This document shows positions 30,253 to 33,800 of a stretch of DNA of 33,800 nt, piece after piece (within the stretch, counting starts at the first letter, position 1; every line of letters starts with the position of its first letter). The notes under the pieces are model-generated. The model saw nothing but the letters and a program-made list of their open reading frames with translations. It searched no databases and had not been told where the DNA came from. The position numbers and the translations under genes are program-made. The stretch comes from Smithella sp. (GTDB lineage: Bacteria > Desulfobacterota > Syntrophia > Syntrophales > Smithellaceae). The stretch lies in contig SCVW01000039.1 in the NCBI GenBank assembly GCA_007244375.1, positions 1 through 33,800 on the forward strand. Reading direction: 5' to 3'.

Positions 30253-31683
30253 TTATCCGGCAAGCATCTTTTTGAGAAGTTCGTTGACCAGTTGCGGATT
30301 GGCCTTACCCTTTGTTGCTTTCATAACCTGACCGACAAAGAAACCGAAGACTTTTTCCTTCCCTCCGCGATATTCCGCAACCTGCGCCTGATTGGCTTCG
30401 ATGATGGAAGTGATGGTCTTGATCAGTTCTCCTTCATCCGTAATCTGTACCAGGCCTTTTTCTTTGATGATATCCTGCGGAGACTTGCCTGTTTTGTACA
30501 TATCTTCAACGACTTCTTTGGCCATTTTCCCGCTGATGGCACCTTCTTCAATCAGCCGAATCATATCAGCCAGAGATTCAGCTTTTATGGGGCATCGACG
30601 AATGTCCAGTTTGTCCTCATTGAGAAAGCGCATTACGTCGCCCATAATCCAGTTGCTGGCGACTTTTGGTTTCAAAGATAATTTGACGACTTCTTCATAG
30701 TAATTAGCCAGCGCCTTATCTGCTGTGAGCACTCCCGCGTCGTAGGCCGGAATCTGATATTCTTTGACAAATCTTTCCCGTTTAGCCAGCGGCAATTCGG
30801 GAAGATTTTCTCTGACTTTTTCCACCCACACTTCATCAACCAAAATCGGCACTAAATCAGGATCGGGAAAATAACGGTAGTCGTGTGCCTCTTCCTTGCT
30901 GCGCATGGAATTGGTAACACCCTGCGCATCGTCCCAGAGTCTTGTTTCCTGAACGATGGTGCCGCCGTTTTCGACAAGATATTGCTGGCGCTTGATTTCG
31001 TATTCCAGCGCGCGCTGCACATTACGGAAGGAATTCATGTTCTTTAATTCCGTCCGGGTGCCGTATTCCTTCTGGCCTCTAGGTCTGATGGAGACATTGG
31101 CGTCGCAGCGGAAGGAGCCTTCCTCCATATTGCCGTCGCATATTTCCAGATAAACCAGAATTTCATGCAGGCGTTTGAGATAATCGGCCGCTTCTTCGGG
31201 CGAGCGCATGTCGGGTTCACTGACGATTTCAATCAGCGGCACACCAGTGCGATTCAAGTCAACGTAACTTACCGGATTATGTTCATCATGAAGAAGTTTT
31301 CCGGCATCTTCTTCCATATGAATTCTGGTGATGCCGATTTTTCTTTGCGTACCGTTGGTGTCCAGCAGGACATAACCGTATTCAGCGAGCGGGTAGGCAT
31401 ATTGCGATATCTGATAACCCTTGGGCAGATCGGGATAAAAGTAATTCTTGCGGGCAAACTCACAGGATTTGTTGATAATGCAGTTTGTCGCCAGCGCCAT
31501 CTTCATGGCGTATTCTACGACTTTTTTATTCAACACCGGCAGAACTCCGGGCATGCCCAGACAAACGGGGCAGGTATGACTGTTTGGCGATCCGCCGAAT
31601 TTGGTGGAACAATTGCAGAATATTTTTGTATCCGTTAACATTTGGGCGTGAACTTCCAGCCCGATAACTGTCTCAAAATCCAT
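30253..31683 (-). CDS. gatB: Asp/Glu-tRNA(Asn/Gln) amidotransferase subunit B
   Basis: GatB is the tRNA-binding kinase subunit of GatCAB, which amidates misacylated Glu-tRNA(Gln) and Asp-tRNA(Asn). The 476-residue protein starts [10 protein letters not shown]-like ([14 protein letters not shown]), and has the zinc cysteines in FCNCSTKFG and [11 protein letters not shown]. It also has the [16 protein letters not shown] signature, [17 protein letters not shown], and a C-terminal YqeY-type helical tail (~330-476) ending [11 protein letters not shown]. Its ATG shares one base with the gatA stop (31683), so the two are coupled. Presence of this enzyme suggests the organism makes Gln-tRNA(Gln) and/or Asn-tRNA(Asn) indirectly. 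The stop lies in a degenerate repeat next to copy 2 of the palindromic repeat. Confidence 0.96.
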   Translation of the reverse strand: MDFETVIGLEVHAQMLTDTKIFCNCSTKFGGSPNSHTCPVCLGMPGVLPVLNKKVVEYAMKMALATNCIINKSCEFARKNYFYPDLPKGYQISQYAYPLAEYGYVLLDTNGTQRKIGITRIHMEEDAGKLLHDEHNPVSYVDLNRTGVPLIEIVSEPDMRSPEEAADYLKRLHEILVYLEICDGNMEEGSFRCDANVSIRPRGQKEYGTRTELKNMNSFRNVQRALEYEIKRQQYLVENGGTIVQETRLWDDAQGVTNSMRSKEEAHDYRYFPDPDLVPILVDEVWVEKVRENLPELPLAKRERFVKEYQIPAYDAGVLTADKALANYYEEVVKLSLKPKVASNWIMGDVMRFLNEDKLDIRRCPIKAESLADMIRLIEEGAISGKMAKEVVEDMYKTGKSPQDIIKEKGLVQITDEGELIKTITSIIEANQAQVAEYRGGKEKVFGFFVGQVMKATKGKANPQLVNELLKKMLAG

Positions 31684-33140
31684 TATAGCGCGGGCCTCCT
31701 CTTTTCAATTTTGGCGTTCTTTTCATAGGCAGACGCTACTTGAATTAATTTTCCTTCCTCAAAATGGCTGGCCAGAAACTGCACTCCAATCGGCAGTCCG
31801 CTGGTTGTAAATCCGCAGGGAACGGATATTCCCGGTATTCCCGCCAGATTTGTTGAGATGGTGAAAACATCGGAAAGATACATCTGCAGCGGATCATCCG
31901 TTTTCTCACCGATTTTAAAAGCCGGTGTCGGTGTAGTTGGCGTCAGAATAACGTCGCAGGTTTTAAAAGCCTCATCAAAATCCCGCTTGATTAAAGCCCG
32001 CACCTGCGAAGCTTTTTTATAGTAGGCGTCGTAATAACCGGCAGATAGGGCATAGGTGCCGATCATGATTCTTCTTTTTACTTCAGCGCCGAATCCCTGC
32101 TGTCTAGTTGTTTTGTACATTTCCAGAAGCTCGCGAACATCAGCTGCCCGAAAGCCGTATTTAACTCCATCATAACGCGCCAGATTGGAGCTGGCTTCCG
32201 CCGGGGCGATAATATAATAGACAGCCACACAATATTGCGTATGCGGCAGGGAAATATCCACGCACTGCCCACCGTTTTGTTCTATTACGGAGATAGCTTT
32301 TTTTAAGGCGGTGTTTACTTCCGCGTCAATTCCTTCAATAAAATATTCCTTGGGAATGCCTATTTCCCAGCCTTTGATATCGCGTCCTACAAACTGCCGG
32401 TAATCGGGGACTTCCATAGGAACAGAAGTTGATTCTTTCGGATCATATCCGGCCAGAACGTTCATCATGATGGCGCAGTCTTCCACATCTTTAGTGAAAG
32501 GACCGATTTGATCAAGCGAAGACGCAAAGGCTATCAAACCAAAACGCGATACACGGCCATATGTCGGTTTCAGGCCGACAACGCCGCAAAGCGCCGCAGG
32601 CTGGCGAATGGAACCGCCGGTATCGGAACCAATTGAGGCAATACATTCATTTGCCGCAACTGCCGTGGCGGAACCGCCACTGGAACCACCGGGAATTCTT
32701 TCCAGATCCCACGGATTGCGGGTAGGACCGAAATATGAAGTTTCCGTGGAAGAGCCCATGGCAAATTCATCCATGTTGGTTTTGCCGACAAACACGGCTC
32801 CTGCATCACGAAGTTTCTTCACAGCCGTGGCGTTGTAGGGAGGAATAAAATTATGCAAAATGTGCGAACCGCATGTTGTGGGGATGCCTTTAGTGCAGAC
32901 AATATCTTTTAACGCGATGGGAATGCCGGTTAACGGCTCAATGTCGCCTTTTTTAATATCCTCATCCGCTTTTGCCGCAGCGGCCAAGGCATCTTCCTTC
33001 ATCAAACGGATATAGGAATGGACTCGCTCTTCCACTGCATCAATTCGTGAAAATACGGATTCGGTAATCTGCGTGGCTGTTACACTGCCGTCTTTAATTT
33101 TTCCCTGTAATTCATGAATGGTAAACTGATTTAACTCCAT
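31683..33140 (-). CDS. gatA: Asp/Glu-tRNA(Asn/Gln) amidotransferase subunit A
   Basis: GatA is the glutaminase subunit of GatCAB and releases ammonia for GatB. The 485-residue amidase has the full Ser-cis-Ser-Lys set: K78 in IALKDI, S153 in GGSSGGS and nucleophile S177 in [12 protein letters not shown]. The N-terminal helix ([18 protein letters not shown]) is the usual GatA start. AGGA about 33146-33149 sits 6 bases before the ATG at 33140. gatC normally precedes gatA in a gatCAB operon, but here the next thing upstream is an IS110-family transposase gene ending about 100 bases away. A weak promoter candidate, TTGACA at 33228-33223 on the - strand, lies in that gap. Confidence 0.96.
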   Translation of the reverse strand: MELNQFTIHELQGKIKDGSVTATQITESVFSRIDAVEERVHSYIRLMKEDALAAAAKADEDIKKGDIEPLTGIPIALKDIVCTKGIPTTCGSHILHNFIPPYNATAVKKLRDAGAVFVGKTNMDEFAMGSSTETSYFGPTRNPWDLERIPGGSSGGSATAVAANECIASIGSDTGGSIRQPAALCGVVGLKPTYGRVSRFGLIAFASSLDQIGPFTKDVEDCAIMMNVLAGYDPKESTSVPMEVPDYRQFVGRDIKGWEIGIPKEYFIEGIDAEVNTALKKAISVIEQNGGQCVDISLPHTQYCVAVYYIIAPAEASSNLARYDGVKYGFRAADVRELLEMYKTTRQQGFGAEVKRRIMIGTYALSAGYYDAYYKKASQVRALIKRDFDEAFKTCDVILTPTTPTPAFKIGEKTDDPLQMYLSDVFTISTNLAGIPGISVPCGFTTSGLPIGVQFLASHFEEGKLIQVASAYEKNAKIEKRRPAL

Positions 33141-33242
33141 AATCTTCCTTAAATCTTTAATTTATACTTCAAAATATAAAATTTGAAGACGTCGTAAAAA
33201 GTTTCAGATGCAAGCAACTGTGTGTCAAGCCAAATCAACAAC

Positions 33243-33800
33243 TCACGAATTCCAGCACGTTTCGGTCTTTATCATCGAGTTTATTATGACCAATAGCTTT
33301 CTCATACACGCAGTGATAGCAACTTTAAAGCATTTGCCCGCTTCTCGAAGTCTCTTATAGAACACTTTGATCTTGGAATTGCAACGAATAGCTGTAACAG
33401 CGCACATGTATAAAACGGTACGAACTTTGGATCTTCCGCCCCAAATTGAGCGTCTGCCTTTATACTTGCCACTGTCACGATTCAAGGGTGCAACTCCCAC
33501 CAAAGCCGATATCTGTTTACGGTTCATGGTTCCAATCTCAGGAACGTCTGCCAAAACGGTCCGAGCCATCACTTTTCCTATGCCCGGAATACTTTGCAGG
33601 ATCTTGTCCTTCTGGCGCCAGATGGGACTGTTCTTGATCAGATCATCCATCTCCCCGTTGATCTCCTCTAATAGCCGCTCCAGCATCCTGATATGCCCCT
33701 GTATCCCTTTTTTCGTCCACTTTGTGGCATGACTCAAACGATTTCTCTCTGCTGTGAGCATCTCAACAATCTGAAAACGTCTGGCATTGAGGGAATCAAG
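33243..33800 (-). mobile_element. IS110-family transposase, C-terminal part, cut by the window edge
   Basis: The frame is open to the right edge, so only the last 185 residues are seen; the ATG at 33761 is internal (the upstream codons read ...RRFQIVEMLTAERNRL). The segment ILQSIPGIGKVMARTVLADVPEIG is a helix-hairpin-helix, followed by ISALVGVAPLNRDSGKYKGRRSIWGGRSKVRTVLYM. This is the Transposase_20 domain of IS110/IS1111 elements, with the conserved serine in the RDSG motif. IS110 elements encode a RuvC-like DEDD domain, expected outside the window, and use a structured bridge RNA. The last residues (TETCWNS) end normally. Whether the element is complete cannot be judged here. Confidence 0.85.

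Noticed and set aside
31165-31638. A 157-residue + strand frame inside gatB
   Set aside because: It is antisense to strongly conserved gatB sequence and shows no domain of its own.
1-33800. CRISPR arrays, tRNA or rRNA genes
   Set aside because: No regularly spaced direct repeats, cloverleaf-like sequences or rRNA motifs were seen in any gap; the repeats found are isolated palindromes.

Overview
The window reads as a stretch of chromosome from an anaerobic Gram-negative (diderm) bacterium, most likely a Desulfobacterota / former Deltaproteobacteria member, possibly of the Syntrophales type. This placement is inferred from gene content; no rRNA or tRNA is present to confirm it. The pointers are LptD and a C-terminal-Phe porin (outer membrane), an NtrC-type sigma-54 activator, HypA/HypB nickel maturation proteins, a rubrerythrin-like diiron protein, an Fe-S/FAD old-yellow-enzyme reductase, several radical-SAM or Fe-S enzymes, SMC rather than MukB, and GatA/GatB. 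Base composition is moderately AT-rich and fairly even; I see no clear genomic island.

Layout. 1-1649: 3' end of an outer-membrane beta-barrel gene, a strong terminator, a PsiE-family membrane protein, then a gene-free stretch with a nested palindromic repeat. 1650-9270, all +: class-II-type cyclic nucleotide phosphodiesterase (MBL fold), folC, lptD, then a membrane histidine kinase and its NtrC-type response regulator. 9270-9481: a MITE-like element with terminal inverted repeats. 9508-11682: a small LapA-domain protein (+), then a lipoprotein lytic transglycosylase and an SPFH/prohibitin protein on the - strand. 12016-13625: a divergent QueG-like protein (+) whose 3' end overlaps greA (-). 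13848-16715, +: moaA, a methyltransferase and an AmrS-type radical-SAM enzyme, the last two translationally coupled. 17007-21824, +: rubrerythrin-like protein, Fe-S flavoenzyme of the dienoyl-CoA/enoate reductase type, TetR regulator with a NemR-like cysteine, hypA, hypB, DEDDh exonuclease. 22191-28300, +: smc, ftsY, a PP1-like phosphoesterase and glutamate formimidoyltransferase. 28316-33140, -: HAD phosphatase and mtnA (overlapping), then gatB and gatA (overlapping). 33243-33800, -: C-terminal part of an IS110-family transposase running off the window.

Most genes are housekeeping: folate and one-carbon metabolism (folC, ftcD), outer-membrane assembly (lptD), chromosome segregation and protein targeting (smc, ftsY), transcript cleavage (greA), molybdopterin (moaA), methylthioribose-phosphate salvage (mtnA) and Gln-tRNA/Asn-tRNA amidation (gatA/gatB). 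I found no CRISPR array, tRNA, rRNA, prophage or toxin-antitoxin pair, and no clearly new multi-gene system. The most interesting points are the TetR/flavoenzyme pair with a palindrome between them, the methyltransferase-AmrS coupling, the altered Fe-S motif of the QueG homologue, the mtnA-HAD overlap, the lack of gatC beside gatA next to an IS110 gene, and at least four structured intergenic repeat types, one of them present twice.
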